Positions 33,860-42,728 of a stretch of 64,000 nt of DNA are shown here, piece by piece. Below the pieces are notes generated by a model. That model searched no databases. It worked only from the letters and a program-made list of their open reading frames with translations, and was not told the origin of the DNA. Position numbers and translations under genes: made by a program. The stretch is from Bdellovibrio sp. NC01. Lineage in GTDB: Bacteria > Bdellovibrionota > Bdellovibrionia > Bdellovibrionales > Bdellovibrionaceae. The stretch lies in the NCBI RefSeq assembly GCF_006874625.1, contig NZ_CP030034.1, forward strand, positions 1,612,001 through 1,676,000. Reading direction: 5' to 3'. Each line of letters starts with the position of its first letter. The first letter of the stretch is position 1.

Positions 33860-34924
33860 TTATTTTTGATGACCTAACAACTCTCTAACAATTTTTTCGC
33901 CAGCAAGTCCATCGCCGTAAAGCGAGGGAAAGTTTTGCGGTTTGATTCTATTTTTCATTTCGTTAAATACGCTCAGCATTTTATCTACGTTGCTTCCAAC
34001 TAGTGAGTTAGTTCCTGATGAGATAAGCTCAACCCATTCGGTTTCATCTCTCAAAGTAATGCATTGCTTTTTGAAAAAGTATGCTTCTTTTTGTAAGCCA
34101 CCGCTATCGGTGACCACAAGTTGGCATTCTTTTAAATAAGAAATCATTTCAAAGTAACTCGCGGGAGGAATAATATCTATTCCTGTCGTGGAAATATTTA
34201 AGGTTTCCACAATTTTTTTCGTTCTTGGATGTAAAGGTAAAATGATTTTTGTACTCTTCGCTATCTCAGTCAATCCTCGGAAGATGTTTTTTAAGCGTTG
34301 CTCGTCGTCAGTATTTTCTGCTCTATGAATTGTCGCTAGGACAAACGATTCTTTTGGAGTAATATCAGGAGCCATTTTTGAGTAAAAGATAGCGGCATCT
34401 AACATCACATCGCCTACATTAATAGTTTTTGAATTGATGTTATCGTAGCCCTCATTTTTGAGATTTTTGATGGCGGTTTCTGTCGGGCAAAAAAGAATAT
34501 TTGAGATGCGATCTGTTAGAATGCGGTTGATTTCTTCTGGCATTGCCATATTGAAACTGCGCAATCCCGCTTCGACATGTGCAATTTTAATATGGAGTTT
34601 GCATGCGGCTAGAGCTCCGGCTAGAGTTGAGTTTGTATCGCCGTATACCAAAACCCAGTCTGGTTTTTCCTTTATCAAAACTTCTTCAATGCCTTTAAGC
34701 ATTTCACCTGTCATCGCTCCGTGACTAAGGCCCGAAATTCCTAAGTTATACTTTGGCTTTGGAATTTTCATTTCTTCAAAGAAGACGTCACTCATATTGG
34801 CATCGTAATGTTGACCAGTGTGAATGATAATTTCTTCGATTTGATTGTGTTTTAAAAATGCGCGGCTAACGACCGCCGCCTTAATAAATTGTGGCCGAGC
34901 GCCGACAACGGTTACAATTTTCAT
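33860..34924 (-). CDS. wbpI: UDP-GlcNAc3NAcA 2-epimerase, WbpI-type
   Basis: A 354-residue non-hydrolysing UDP-sugar 2-epimerase. The WbpI signature is clear: VVGARPQFIKAAVVSRAF, IIHTGQHYDANMSDVFFEE, HVEAGLRSFNMAMPEEINR and LTDRISNILFCPTETA. This differs from the WecB form encoded at 10.1-11.3 kb. It converts UDP-GlcNAc3NAcA to UDP-ManNAc3NAcA, the last step of the pathway begun by the WbpA/B/D-type genes. Its ATG overlaps the stop of the preceding glycosyltransferase gene (ATGA), and the methyltransferase gene follows after one base. Confidence 0.9.
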   Translation of the reverse strand: MKIVTVVGARPQFIKAAVVSRAFLKHNQIEEIIIHTGQHYDANMSDVFFEEMKIPKPKYNLGISGLSHGAMTGEMLKGIEEVLIKEKPDWVLVYGDTNSTLAGALAACKLHIKIAHVEAGLRSFNMAMPEEINRILTDRISNILFCPTETAIKNLKNEGYDNINSKTINVGDVMLDAAIFYSKMAPDITPKESFVLATIHRAENTDDEQRLKNIFRGLTEIAKSTKIILPLHPRTKKIVETLNISTTGIDIIPPASYFEMISYLKECQLVVTDSGGLQKEAYFFKKQCITLRDETEWVELISSGTNSLVGSNVDKMLSVFNEMKNRIKPQNFPSLYGDGLAGEKIVRELLGHQK

Positions 34925-36159
34925 TTTTCCATCACCTGCAAGAATTTAGTTGCCAGTTTTTTATAGTCATTTTCTTTAGATACAAATTGAAACCCGTATT
35001 CACCCATTTGGCTCAATTCTGTTTTCGAGTTATTCATCAATTCTTTGATGGCGTTTGCGAGAGCCAGTGGATTTTCAGCCGGAACACTAAGCCCACATCC
35101 TGATTCAGCAACAGGATTATTGCCAGCTTCGACAGCATTAATGATTGGACGTCGAGACGCCATATAATCCATCATTTTGTTTGGACTAATGCCAAAGCGG
35201 AAAAGGGGCTCTTTTTTCAACCCAATATAATTCACATCGAAAAGACCAGTGATTGATGGAATGTCCGGTTTTGGAATCGCATCAAAAAAAACTGTATTGG
35301 AAAGTTCTTTAATTTTGCATAAGCTTTTTAAGCTTTCTTTTTCTGGTCCGGGACCAATGAAGAAGAATACAACCTTTTCATTTCTTAAAATCTCCGCTGC
35401 ATTGACAAGATTTTCAAGACAGTTCGCCAACCCATGTGTACCCAAGTAGGCCACCGAGAAATAATCTTGGTTCTTATATTCCAATACTTTCGCGGTGATT
35501 TGCTTAGCCTCATTCGAAGTTACTGGTTTTGGGTTAAGCCATTCTTGAAGCTCAATTCCATTGGGAATATAATTAAACTTTTCTTTACTCATTCCTCTTG
35601 AGGTCATGTAATCCAAAGTCTTCGGAAGCATTGAAACAACTTGATCGGCATGCTTATAGGCGAAGTCTTCAGCCATCTGAATCAATAGAATAAAGGGATG
35701 CATTCTTGACATTCCGCCTAGCTCGATCGGTGAAAGCGGCCATAAATCGTGAACTTCAAAGATGAGTTTAGCTTTCGCCTTTTTTGCAATGAGCCAAGCT
35801 GGGAAAATGTCTAAAGGATAAGTGCTTGAGGCAATAACGACATCCGGTTTTTTTATAGACGTTAGTTTAAAGCTAAATTGGAAGGCGCGCGCTACAAATG
35901 CTAAGATATTAACAAACCTTTTGATTCCATTTTCTTTGTATGTCGGCGTTTTACACCAAACATAATTAATGCCGTCAATATTTTCTGTTGTAAAGGAATC
36001 GGTGACGGTTGGTTGTTTACCTCGAACATGAGAGTGCGATGCAGCCAAGATTGTAACTTGATTTTGATTTTCAACCCAACGCTTGGCTAAATAATAGGGA
36101 CGAAACTCCATTCCATAAGATGGTGAGCCAGCATAATGGTTGATATATAAAATCCGCAC
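34921..36159 (-). CDS. Glycosyltransferase family 4 (WbuB/WcaI-like)
   Basis: A 412-residue GT-B enzyme. The opening ILYINHYAGSPSYGMEFRPY and the FEVHDLWPLSPIELGG segment are characteristic of WbuB/WcaI-type glycosyltransferases that often transfer N-acetylated amino sugars. The C-terminal half has VAYLGTHGLANCLENLVNAA and FFIGPGPEKESLK. It is the first gene of a five-gene minus-strand operon (glycosyltransferase, wbpI, methyltransferase, wzx, formyltransferase) in which neighbouring genes overlap or nearly touch. Because wbpI follows directly, ManNAc3NAcA is a plausible donor sugar (inference). Confidence 0.86.
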   Translation of the reverse strand: MRILYINHYAGSPSYGMEFRPYYLAKRWVENQNQVTILAASHSHVRGKQPTVTDSFTTENIDGINYVWCKTPTYKENGIKRFVNILAFVARAFQFSFKLTSIKKPDVVIASSTYPLDIFPAWLIAKKAKAKLIFEVHDLWPLSPIELGGMSRMHPFILLIQMAEDFAYKHADQVVSMLPKTLDYMTSRGMSKEKFNYIPNGIELQEWLNPKPVTSNEAKQITAKVLEYKNQDYFSVAYLGTHGLANCLENLVNAAEILRNEKVVFFFIGPGPEKESLKSLCKIKELSNTVFFDAIPKPDIPSITGLFDVNYIGLKKEPLFRFGISPNKMMDYMASRRPIINAVEAGNNPVAESGCGLSVPAENPLALANAIKELMNNSKTELSQMGEYGFQFVSKENDYKKLATKFLQVMEK

Positions 36160-36312
36160 GTTCTTCCTTGTTGTATTTATCTAACTCGCTTTTTGCGAAA
36201 TTGGCTAACTCTTGTTTGAACTCCGTTGTTGAACTTCTTTTTTAGGTTCACCTTGGATAAAAGTTGTAATTTTCGTTGCGAATGTAGTCAACCCATCTTA
36301 GCTTCTTCCATT

Positions 36313-37467
36313 ATGAATAAGTTTCTTCCATTCGCTCTTCCTGATATCGGTGAAGAGGAAATTCAAGAGGTAGTGGACGCATTGCGTTCGGGATGGGTCA
36401 CGACTGGCCCTAAAACAAAGCAATTTGAGGCTGATTTTGGGGCTTATCTTGGTGGTGGTCTCGAATGTATTTCGGTCAATTCAGCGACTGCGGGATTGCA
36501 TTTGGCGCTTGAGGCTTTAGGAATTGGCCCTGGCGATGAAGTGTTAACTACGCCTTATACTTTCACGGCGACTGGTGAAGTCATTCGCTATCTAGGCGCA
36601 CATCCTGTGTTCGTTGATATCGACCCAAAAACTTTCAACATTGATCCAAATAAAATTGAAGCAAAGATCACGGCGAAAACCAAAGCCATCATTCCAGTTC
36701 ACTTTGCAGGCTTGTCTTGCGATATGGATCCAATTATTCAAATCGCGCGTAAGCACAATTTGAAAATTGTTGAAGACGCAGCTCATTCCTTACCAACTCG
36801 CTATAAAGGAAAACTCATCGGGACGTTGGATTCCGACATCACGGTATTTTCCTTCTATGCCACAAAAACAATCACGACAGGTGAAGGTGGTATGATCGTC
36901 ACGCGTAATCATGAGCTCGCGAAGCGCATGAAAGTCATGCGCTTGCATGGAATTAGTCGCGATGCTTTTGATCGTTACACGTCAACAAAACCTGCATGGT
37001 TTTATGAGGTCATCGCCCCAGGTTTTAAGTACAATCTTACAGATATTGCTTCTTCGATGGGGATTCACCAATTGAAGAAGTCAGATCGTTTCCAAGCACG
37101 CCGCGAAGAAATGGCTAAAATCTACCTCAATGAATTAAAAGACTTGCCACTTGAAATGCCGCCAGTTGCGACAATCGATAATAGCACGCATGCATGGCAT
37201 CTCTTTGTATTACGTTTGCGTACAGACAAGATCTCCAGAGATGAGTTTATTGTTAAAATGGCGGAACAAGGGATTGGCTGCAGCGTGCATTTCATTCCGC
37301 TGCATTTACATCCTTATTGGAAAGAGACTTATCACCTTAAAGCCGAAGATTATCCGAACGCCCTTAATACATACAAGGATGCGGTCAGTCTTCCTCTTTA
37401 TACGAAAATGACTGACGAAGATCAAAAACGTGTTATTGCCACTGTTCGCGAAATTTTATGTGGCTAG
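36313..37467 (+). CDS. pglE: DegT/DnrJ/EryC1 aminotransferase, PglE-like
   Basis: A PLP-dependent sugar aminotransferase of 384 residues from ATG 36313; the frame is open to 36226, but homologs begin at about [14 protein letters not shown]. The PLP lysine is in [15 protein letters not shown]. The form of that motif and [14 protein letters not shown] place it with enzymes that aminate the C4 keto group of UDP-4-keto-6-deoxy-GlcNAc. That intermediate is the product of the PglF-like dehydratase two genes downstream. It overlaps the PglC-like gene by ten bases. The second aminotransferase at 40-41 kb is of the distinct WbpE type. Confidence 0.85.
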   Translation: MNKFLPFALPDIGEEEIQEVVDALRSGWVTTGPKTKQFEADFGAYLGGGLECISVNSATAGLHLALEALGIGPGDEVLTTPYTFTATGEVIRYLGAHPVFVDIDPKTFNIDPNKIEAKITAKTKAIIPVHFAGLSCDMDPIIQIARKHNLKIVEDAAHSLPTRYKGKLIGTLDSDITVFSFYATKTITTGEGGMIVTRNHELAKRMKVMRLHGISRDAFDRYTSTKPAWFYEVIAPGFKYNLTDIASSMGIHQLKKSDRFQARREEMAKIYLNELKDLPLEMPPVATIDNSTHAWHLFVLRLRTDKISRDEFIVKMAEQGIGCSVHFIPLHLHPYWKETYHLKAEDYPNALNTYKDAVSLPLYTKMTDEDQKRVIATVREILCG

Positions 37468-38057
37468 GAAAGCGCATTTTTGATTTTGCTTTTTCTGCGA
37501 TAGGTTTATTGGTTCTTTCGCCGTTATTTTTATTTGTCGCGCTCTGGATTAAATATGATTCGAAAGGGCCTGTATTCTTTAAACAACAAAGAGTCGGCTT
37601 GAACGGAAGAGTGTTTTGGATACACAAATTCAGAACGATGAGTGTGGCAAACGATGGTCTGCAAATTACTGTCGCTGGAGATAGTCGAATCACTCAATCG
37701 GGTGCATTTTTGCGTAAATATAAAATTGATGAACTTGCACAGTTGATTGATGTTTTTCTGGGCAGAATGAGTTTGGTGGGGCCTCGTCCCGAGGTGCCGC
37801 GTTATGTTGAAATGTATCCCGAAAGTTTAAGAACGGCCATTCTTTCAGTAAAGCCCGGTATTACTGATTGGGCTTCTGTTGAATTCAAAAACGAAAATGA
37901 AATTTTAGCAAAGTCGACGAACCCAGAGGTGGATTATATTAAAGTGGTCCTGCCGGAAAAACTTCGTTTCCAAATGAAGTATATCGAGTCGGCTTCACTG
38001 ATTGTAGATTTAAAAATTATTTTTCTAACGCTCAAAGCGATTGTATTTGGAAGTTGA
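37458..38057 (+). CDS. pglC: Undecaprenyl-phosphate sugar-1-phosphate transferase, PglC-like
   Basis: A 199-residue single-domain monotopic phosphoglycosyl transferase. It starts [20 protein letters not shown] (re-entrant membrane helix) and continues [20 protein letters not shown] and FRTM. The catalytic Asp-Glu pair is in [12 protein letters not shown], followed by [18 protein letters not shown]. The length is that of PglC, not of the larger WbaP/WcaJ. It loads the first sugar phosphate onto the lipid carrier, so it initiates the glycan. Placed between PglE- and PglF-like genes, its donor is likely a UDP-4-amino-4,6-dideoxy-GlcNAc derivative. Confidence 0.92.
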   Translation: MWLGKRIFDFAFSAIGLLVLSPLFLFVALWIKYDSKGPVFFKQQRVGLNGRVFWIHKFRTMSVANDGLQITVAGDSRITQSGAFLRKYKIDELAQLIDVFLGRMSLVGPRPEVPRYVEMYPESLRTAILSVKPGITDWASVEFKNENEILAKSTNPEVDYIKVVLPEKLRFQMKYIESASLIVDLKIIFLTLKAIVFGS

Positions 38058-38101
38058 TCTTTAGGGCTCCGTAAAGGTTAAATGTTCCTTTAGGAAATCG
38101 T

Positions 38102-39958
38102 ATGTTTGAAAAGGTCGCGGGTCTTCCACGTTTCGTAAAAATTATGATGATGCTTTTGTGCGACGTTGTGTTGTTGCCGTTAGCATTTTGGTCAAGTGTT
38201 GCGCTTCGCCTTGGTACTTTTCAACCCGATGTCTCTGCTTTTTATTGGCTCTTTTTAATTATTCCTGTTGTTACGGTCCCTATTTTCGTTCGTATCGGTC
38301 TTTATCGAGCAGTTATCCGTTATCTTGATGATAAAATTATTTATACAGTCGTTTACGGTGTAACTTTATCTGTCTTGTTATTAATGGCAGCTGTTGTTAT
38401 GGGCCGCGCAACATCGGTTCCAAGAAGTTCAATCTTAATTTATTGGATCATCGCTGTCGCATACATCACAACAAGTCGATTTCTAGCGCGTGGATTGTTG
38501 CGCAGCCTTGAACGCTTCGAAGACTTCCGTCAACCTGTCGCCATTTATGGTGCTGGTCGCGCAGGCATGCAAACAGCTTTGGCGTTGATGTCTGGTGCAG
38601 AATATCGTCCAGTCGCATTCTTTGATGATAGCTCCCAATTGCAAGGACGTAGTGTCGCGGGCATCAGAGTGCATTCTCCTGATAAAGTTATAGAAGTTCT
38701 TCAGCAAGAACGTTGTCGCCAAGTTTTACTGGCAATGCCGTCAGCGTCTCGTACACGTCGTCGAGAAATCATTCAAAGATTTGAGGGTATGGAAATTACT
38801 CTTAAAACACTTCCAGGTATGGGGGAGCTTGTCGACGGACGAGTGAGAGTTGAGGACATTCGCGAAGTGGGTGTTGAGGATTTGCTTGGCAGAGATCCGG
38901 TACCGCCATTTGCTGATCTGATTTCCAGTTGTATCATGGGACGTTCAGTTCTTGTTACCGGAGCTGGCGGTTCCATCGGTTCTGAATTGTGTCGTCAGAT
39001 TGTATTGAACTCACCACAAAAGCTGATTTTGTTCGAACAAAGCGAATATGCTCTTTATAAAATTGAACAAGATCTCAAGAGGTATCGTAGCAATATTTCA
39101 ATCGTTCCTGTTTTGGGAAATGTTCTTGATCAGCCGGTGCTTGAACGCGTTCTGCACGCTCACTCTGTAAACACCGTTTACCACGCGGCCGCTTATAAGC
39201 ATGTGCCATTAGTGGAATCTAATATTTCGGCTGGGGTGATGAATAATGTGATTGGTACAATGTGCGCGGCGCAAGCAAGTATCAATCAAGGTGTTGAGAA
39301 TTTTGTTTTGATCTCAACGGATAAAGCGGTTCGTCCGACTAATATTATGGGCGCTTCCAAAAGGATGGCAGAGCTTGTGTTGCAAGCTCTGGCTAAAGAA
39401 GGTGCGCAAAGAACACGTTTCACGATGGTGCGCTTCGGTAACGTGTTAGGATCTTCGGGATCAGTTGTTCCTTTGTTTAAAGAGCAGATTAAAGCCGGCG
39501 GTCCTGTGACAGTCACTCATCCTGAGGTCACTCGTTATTTCATGACAATTCCTGAGGCCGCTCAGCTCGTATTGCAGGCCGGAGCCATGGGTCAGGGCGG
39601 AGATGTCTTTGTTTTAGATATGGGTGAGCCAGTTAAAATCGCCGATCTTGCTGCGAAGATGATCCAATTGAGTGGTCTTGAGGTTCGTAATCCTATGACT
39701 GGCGCTGGTGATATTTCTATCGAATTCGTGGGTCTTCGTCCGGGTGAAAAGCTGTATGAAGAATTGCTGATCGGCGATAGCGTTGAAAAAACTCGCCACC
39801 CTCGAATTATGAGAGCCGTCGAGAATATGATCGAAGCAAAAGAGCTCTTCCCTAAATTGTCGGCTGTTAAAGATGCTTGTGAAAAACAGAACGACGAATT
39901 TGTTCACTCTGTCGTGCGAGAGCTGGTTAAAGAATACAGCCCTAGCACGAACTCTTAA
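38102..39958 (+). CDS. pglF: UDP-GlcNAc 4,6-dehydratase, PglF/WbpM-type membrane protein
   Basis: A 618-residue protein with four N-terminal membrane helices (to about residue 125), a first nucleotide-binding domain (YGAGRAGMQTALAL at 149-162) and a catalytic SDR domain starting LVTGAGGSIGSELCRQI at 284. The active site has the WbpM/PglF form: STDKAVRPTNIMGASKR, with Met416 where other SDRs have tyrosine and Lys420 retained. It produces UDP-4-keto-6-deoxy-GlcNAc, the substrate for the PglE-like enzyme encoded 0.6 kb upstream. The TDK site and both glycine-rich loops look intact. Confidence 0.94.
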   Translation: MFEKVAGLPRFVKIMMMLLCDVVLLPLAFWSSVALRLGTFQPDVSAFYWLFLIIPVVTVPIFVRIGLYRAVIRYLDDKIIYTVVYGVTLSVLLLMAAVVMGRATSVPRSSILIYWIIAVAYITTSRFLARGLLRSLERFEDFRQPVAIYGAGRAGMQTALALMSGAEYRPVAFFDDSSQLQGRSVAGIRVHSPDKVIEVLQQERCRQVLLAMPSASRTRRREIIQRFEGMEITLKTLPGMGELVDGRVRVEDIREVGVEDLLGRDPVPPFADLISSCIMGRSVLVTGAGGSIGSELCRQIVLNSPQKLILFEQSEYALYKIEQDLKRYRSNISIVPVLGNVLDQPVLERVLHAHSVNTVYHAAAYKHVPLVESNISAGVMNNVIGTMCAAQASINQGVENFVLISTDKAVRPTNIMGASKRMAELVLQALAKEGAQRTRFTMVRFGNVLGSSGSVVPLFKEQIKAGGPVTVTHPEVTRYFMTIPEAAQLVLQAGAMGQGGDVFVLDMGEPVKIADLAAKMIQLSGLEVRNPMTGAGDISIEFVGLRPGEKLYEELLIGDSVEKTRHPRIMRAVENMIEAKELFPKLSAVKDACEKQNDEFVHSVVRELVKEYSPSTNS

Positions 39959-39961
39959 TTA

Positions 39962-41071
39962 TTATTTCGACGCCGCAGTTACAGCAGCAATGACTTTATC
40001 CTGAGTCGCCTCATCCATGTCTGGATACAATGGGATGCTGATGACATGATCAGCCGCCCAGCGTGATTTGCTTAAATCGACATTTGGATCAGCTGTTTTT
40101 TGGTAGAACGGTTGATCCGGCATAATACGTGGATAATGAATTGAAGTTGGAACGCCAGCTTCTTGAAGTTTCTTTTGGAAATCTGCACGGTTTGAGACTG
40201 CAAGAGTGTATTGCGCCCAAGCGCTGTGGTTGTGAGACTCTAAAGTTGTTACAGAGAAACCAGGTGCGTTGATCTTTACAAAAGCATCTGTGTAGCGAGC
40301 CGCAACTCTTTCGCGTTGTTCAAGCTCCCAATTGTATCTTTCCATCTTGGCAAGAAGAACTGCGCATTGAATTGTGTCTAAGCGTGCGTTCAGGCCCAGG
40401 CGCGTGTGGTAGTAACGCACTTCAGATCCGTGCTCGCGAATCTCTTTCATCACTTTATAAAGATTTGAGTCATTAGTGAAAATCGCACCGCCGTCACCGT
40501 AACAGCCCAATGGTTTTGCAGGGAAAAAACTTGTGCCTGCTGCGTCGGTCATGCTGCAGCTGCGTTTGCCTTTGTATTGCGCTCCAAAACTTTGCGCGGC
40601 ATCTTCGATGACTTTGAGATTATGCTTTTTTGCAATAGCGTTGATCGCATCCATATCGGGAATTTGACCGTACAATGACACCGGCATGATGGCTTTGGTT
40701 TTTGGTGTGATCGCGGCTTCAATTTTAGTCGCGTCGATGTTGTAAGTTCGTGGATCAATGTCTACGTAAACGGGCTTTGCTCCTGCGAGCATGATCACTT
40801 CTGCTGTTGCGATGAATGAAAAGGCCGTCGTGATAACTTCGTCGCCGTCACCAATACCCATTGCCATCAGAGGAACAAACAAGGCGTCAGTTCCATTGGC
40901 GATTGTAAGGCAATGCTTCACACCCACGAAGTCCGCGAGAACTTTTTCAAGTTCTACAACTTCAGGTCCGTTGATGTAGGCGCCATGCTCAAGAACAGCC
41001 TGAATGCGAGTGTCGATCGAAGTTTTTAGAACTTTGTATTGCGTTTTCAAATCAATAAATGGAACTGTCAA
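39962..41071 (-). CDS. wbpE: UDP-2-acetamido-3-oxo-glucuronate aminotransferase, WbpE-type
   Basis: A PLP aminotransferase adding the 3-amino group to UDP-3-keto-GlcNAcA. WbpE marks are FIDLKTQYKVLKTSID, NGTDALFVPLMAMGIGDGDE, PVSLYGQIPDMDAIN and the PLP lysine in FFPAKPLGCYGDGGAIF. The likely start is TTG 41071, which gives 369 residues beginning TVPFIDL and has GGAGAG five bases upstream. The longer open frame to 41134 adds an unrelated N-terminus. It lies 11 kb from wbpA, wbpB and wbpD, on the other strand, downstream of and convergent with pglF. Confidence 0.92.
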   Translation of the reverse strand: MTVPFIDLKTQYKVLKTSIDTRIQAVLEHGAYINGPEVVELEKVLADFVGVKHCLTIANGTDALFVPLMAMGIGDGDEVITTAFSFIATAEVIMLAGAKPVYVDIDPRTYNIDATKIEAAITPKTKAIMPVSLYGQIPDMDAINAIAKKHNLKVIEDAAQSFGAQYKGKRSCSMTDAAGTSFFPAKPLGCYGDGGAIFTNDSNLYKVMKEIREHGSEVRYYHTRLGLNARLDTIQCAVLLAKMERYNWELEQRERVAARYTDAFVKINAPGFSVTTLESHNHSAWAQYTLAVSNRADFQKKLQEAGVPTSIHYPRIMPDQPFYQKTADPNVDLSKSRWAADHVISIPLYPDMDEATQDKVIAAVTAASK

Positions 41072-41371
41072 AGTGTCTCTCCAAGAGTGTGTAAACAGTT
41101 TGGAAGTATTGCGTTTGTAAAATAGTTTGTCCACCGATGGAGAATATTTAAACTGTGGGTCATCCGTTTCGAATGCAGTTTTTTATCTGGAGGTGGGAGA
41201 GTTATTGCCGGTACTTGCGTGAAGTAATAATGCATCGACTTAACATTTGGTAATGATTCGCAAATTTGATATCGTACTGTCCCAATCTTTCGTTAACCTA
41301 ATCTTCTGATTGTTGCCTTATCGTAAATGATTTTGTACCAATGGAATTTCGTTTTTACTGAGGGAGTTCGT
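41072..41371. other. 300-bp divergent intergenic region, wbpE to ugd
   Basis: This region should hold the promoters for both divergent genes. It contains the GGAGAG ribosome-binding site of wbpE (41077-41082) and the GGGAG of ugd (41362-41366). A loose inverted repeat AAACTG/CAGTTT (41150-41155 and 41176-41181), followed by a T-run, was seen but is too weak to call. No further coding frame or convincing operator is visible. Confidence 0.5.
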
Positions 41372-42718
41372 GTGGTCAAAATTTCTGTTTTCGGTACTGG
41401 TTACGTTGGTTTAGTAACCGGTGTTTGTTTTGCCGATATGGGCCACGAAGTCACTTGCGTTGATATCGATTCAAGCAAAGTTGAATTGCTTAAAAGTGGA
41501 AAGTCACCGATCTACGAACCCGGCCTTGATGAGATGCTTACGACGAACATCAAAGCGTCGCGCCTGAATTTCACAACTCAAGCACAAGAAGCCGTTCAAA
41601 ATTCTGAAGTCGTTTTCATCGCTGTAGGCACGCCTCCGCAAGAAGACGGATCTGCCGATCTTCAATACGTGTTAAAAGTCGCGGAAGACATCGCAACACA
41701 CATGAACGACTACAAAGTGATCGTCACAAAATCGACGGTTCCCGTTGGCACTTGGAAGAAAGTGAAAACGAAAGTCGAAGAAGTTCTAAAAAAACGCGGC
41801 GTGAATGTTGAGTTCGACATCTGCTCAAATCCAGAATTCCTCAGAGAAGGCTCTGCGATCGAAGACAGTTTAAAACCAAATCGCGTGGTCGTGGGTGTTG
41901 AAACGGCGAAAGCTGGCAATATCATGCGCGAGATGTATGAGCCTTTCTTAAACGGCAATCCTTTGCTGCTGATGGACCCTTTCTCAAGCGAAATGACGAA
42001 GTATGCGGCAAACTCAATGCTTGCGGCACGCATCAGCCTTATGAATGAATTTTCGCGCGTGTGTGAACAAGTGGGAGCCGACATTGAATGGGTTCGTCGT
42101 GGCATCGGTGCTGATCATCGCATTGGTCCGCATTTCCTATACGCAGGTGTCGGTTACGGTGGAAGCTGTTTCCCTAAAGACGTGCGCGCACTGATTCAAA
42201 CGGGTGATGAGCTTGGCGAAGATCTAAAAATCTTAAAAGCCGTAGCAACCACAAACAATCTTCAGCAAAATAACTTCTTCAAAAAAGTAAAAGCATACTT
42301 TGAAGGAAGCTTGAAAGGTCGCAAGATCGCTGTGTGGGGCGCAGCCTTCAAACCAGGCACCGACGATATTCGTGAGGCTCCGGCTTTGACTATGATCGAG
42401 TCGATCTTAAAAGAGGGCGGCGAAGTCACATGCTTTGATCCCGTGGCTGCCGAATCTGCAAAAAAATATTTTGCGACTCATTCACCCGTAAAAGCAGAGG
42501 CTGCGAAGCACTTGCACTTCATCGCAGACCAATACGACGTCATGAAAGAAGCGGATGCTTTAGTGATCATGACCGAGTGGAAGTCCTTCCGTGAGCCGGT
42601 ATTTAATAAAATGAAAGAGAACTTAAAGAAACCAGTCATCTTTGACGGCCGAAATATCTATGCGCCGAAAAAGATGAAAGAGAGAGGTTTCACTTATACG
42701 TCCATTGGACGTAACTAG
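41372..42718 (+). CDS. ugd: UDP-glucose 6-dehydrogenase
   Basis: Oxidises UDP-glucose to UDP-glucuronate with two NAD. From GTG 41372 (GGGAG five bases before) the protein is 448 residues. It has the Rossmann start VKISVFGTGYVGLVTGVCFA, YEPGLDEML, VGTPPQEDGSADLQYV, KSTVPVGT, SNPEFLREGSA and the catalytic cysteine in VGYGGSCFPKDVRAL. WGAAFKPGTDDIREAP marks the C-terminal NAD-like domain. It differs clearly from the WbpA-type enzyme encoded at 25.7 kb. The family-17 glycosyltransferase gene follows after ten bases. Confidence 0.95.
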   Translation: MVKISVFGTGYVGLVTGVCFADMGHEVTCVDIDSSKVELLKSGKSPIYEPGLDEMLTTNIKASRLNFTTQAQEAVQNSEVVFIAVGTPPQEDGSADLQYVLKVAEDIATHMNDYKVIVTKSTVPVGTWKKVKTKVEEVLKKRGVNVEFDICSNPEFLREGSAIEDSLKPNRVVVGVETAKAGNIMREMYEPFLNGNPLLLMDPFSSEMTKYAANSMLAARISLMNEFSRVCEQVGADIEWVRRGIGADHRIGPHFLYAGVGYGGSCFPKDVRALIQTGDELGEDLKILKAVATTNNLQQNNFFKKVKAYFEGSLKGRKIAVWGAAFKPGTDDIREAPALTMIESILKEGGEVTCFDPVAAESAKKYFATHSPVKAEAAKHLHFIADQYDVMKEADALVIMTEWKSFREPVFNKMKENLKKPVIFDGRNIYAPKKMKERGFTYTSIGRN

Positions 42719-42728
42719 AAAGCACACC

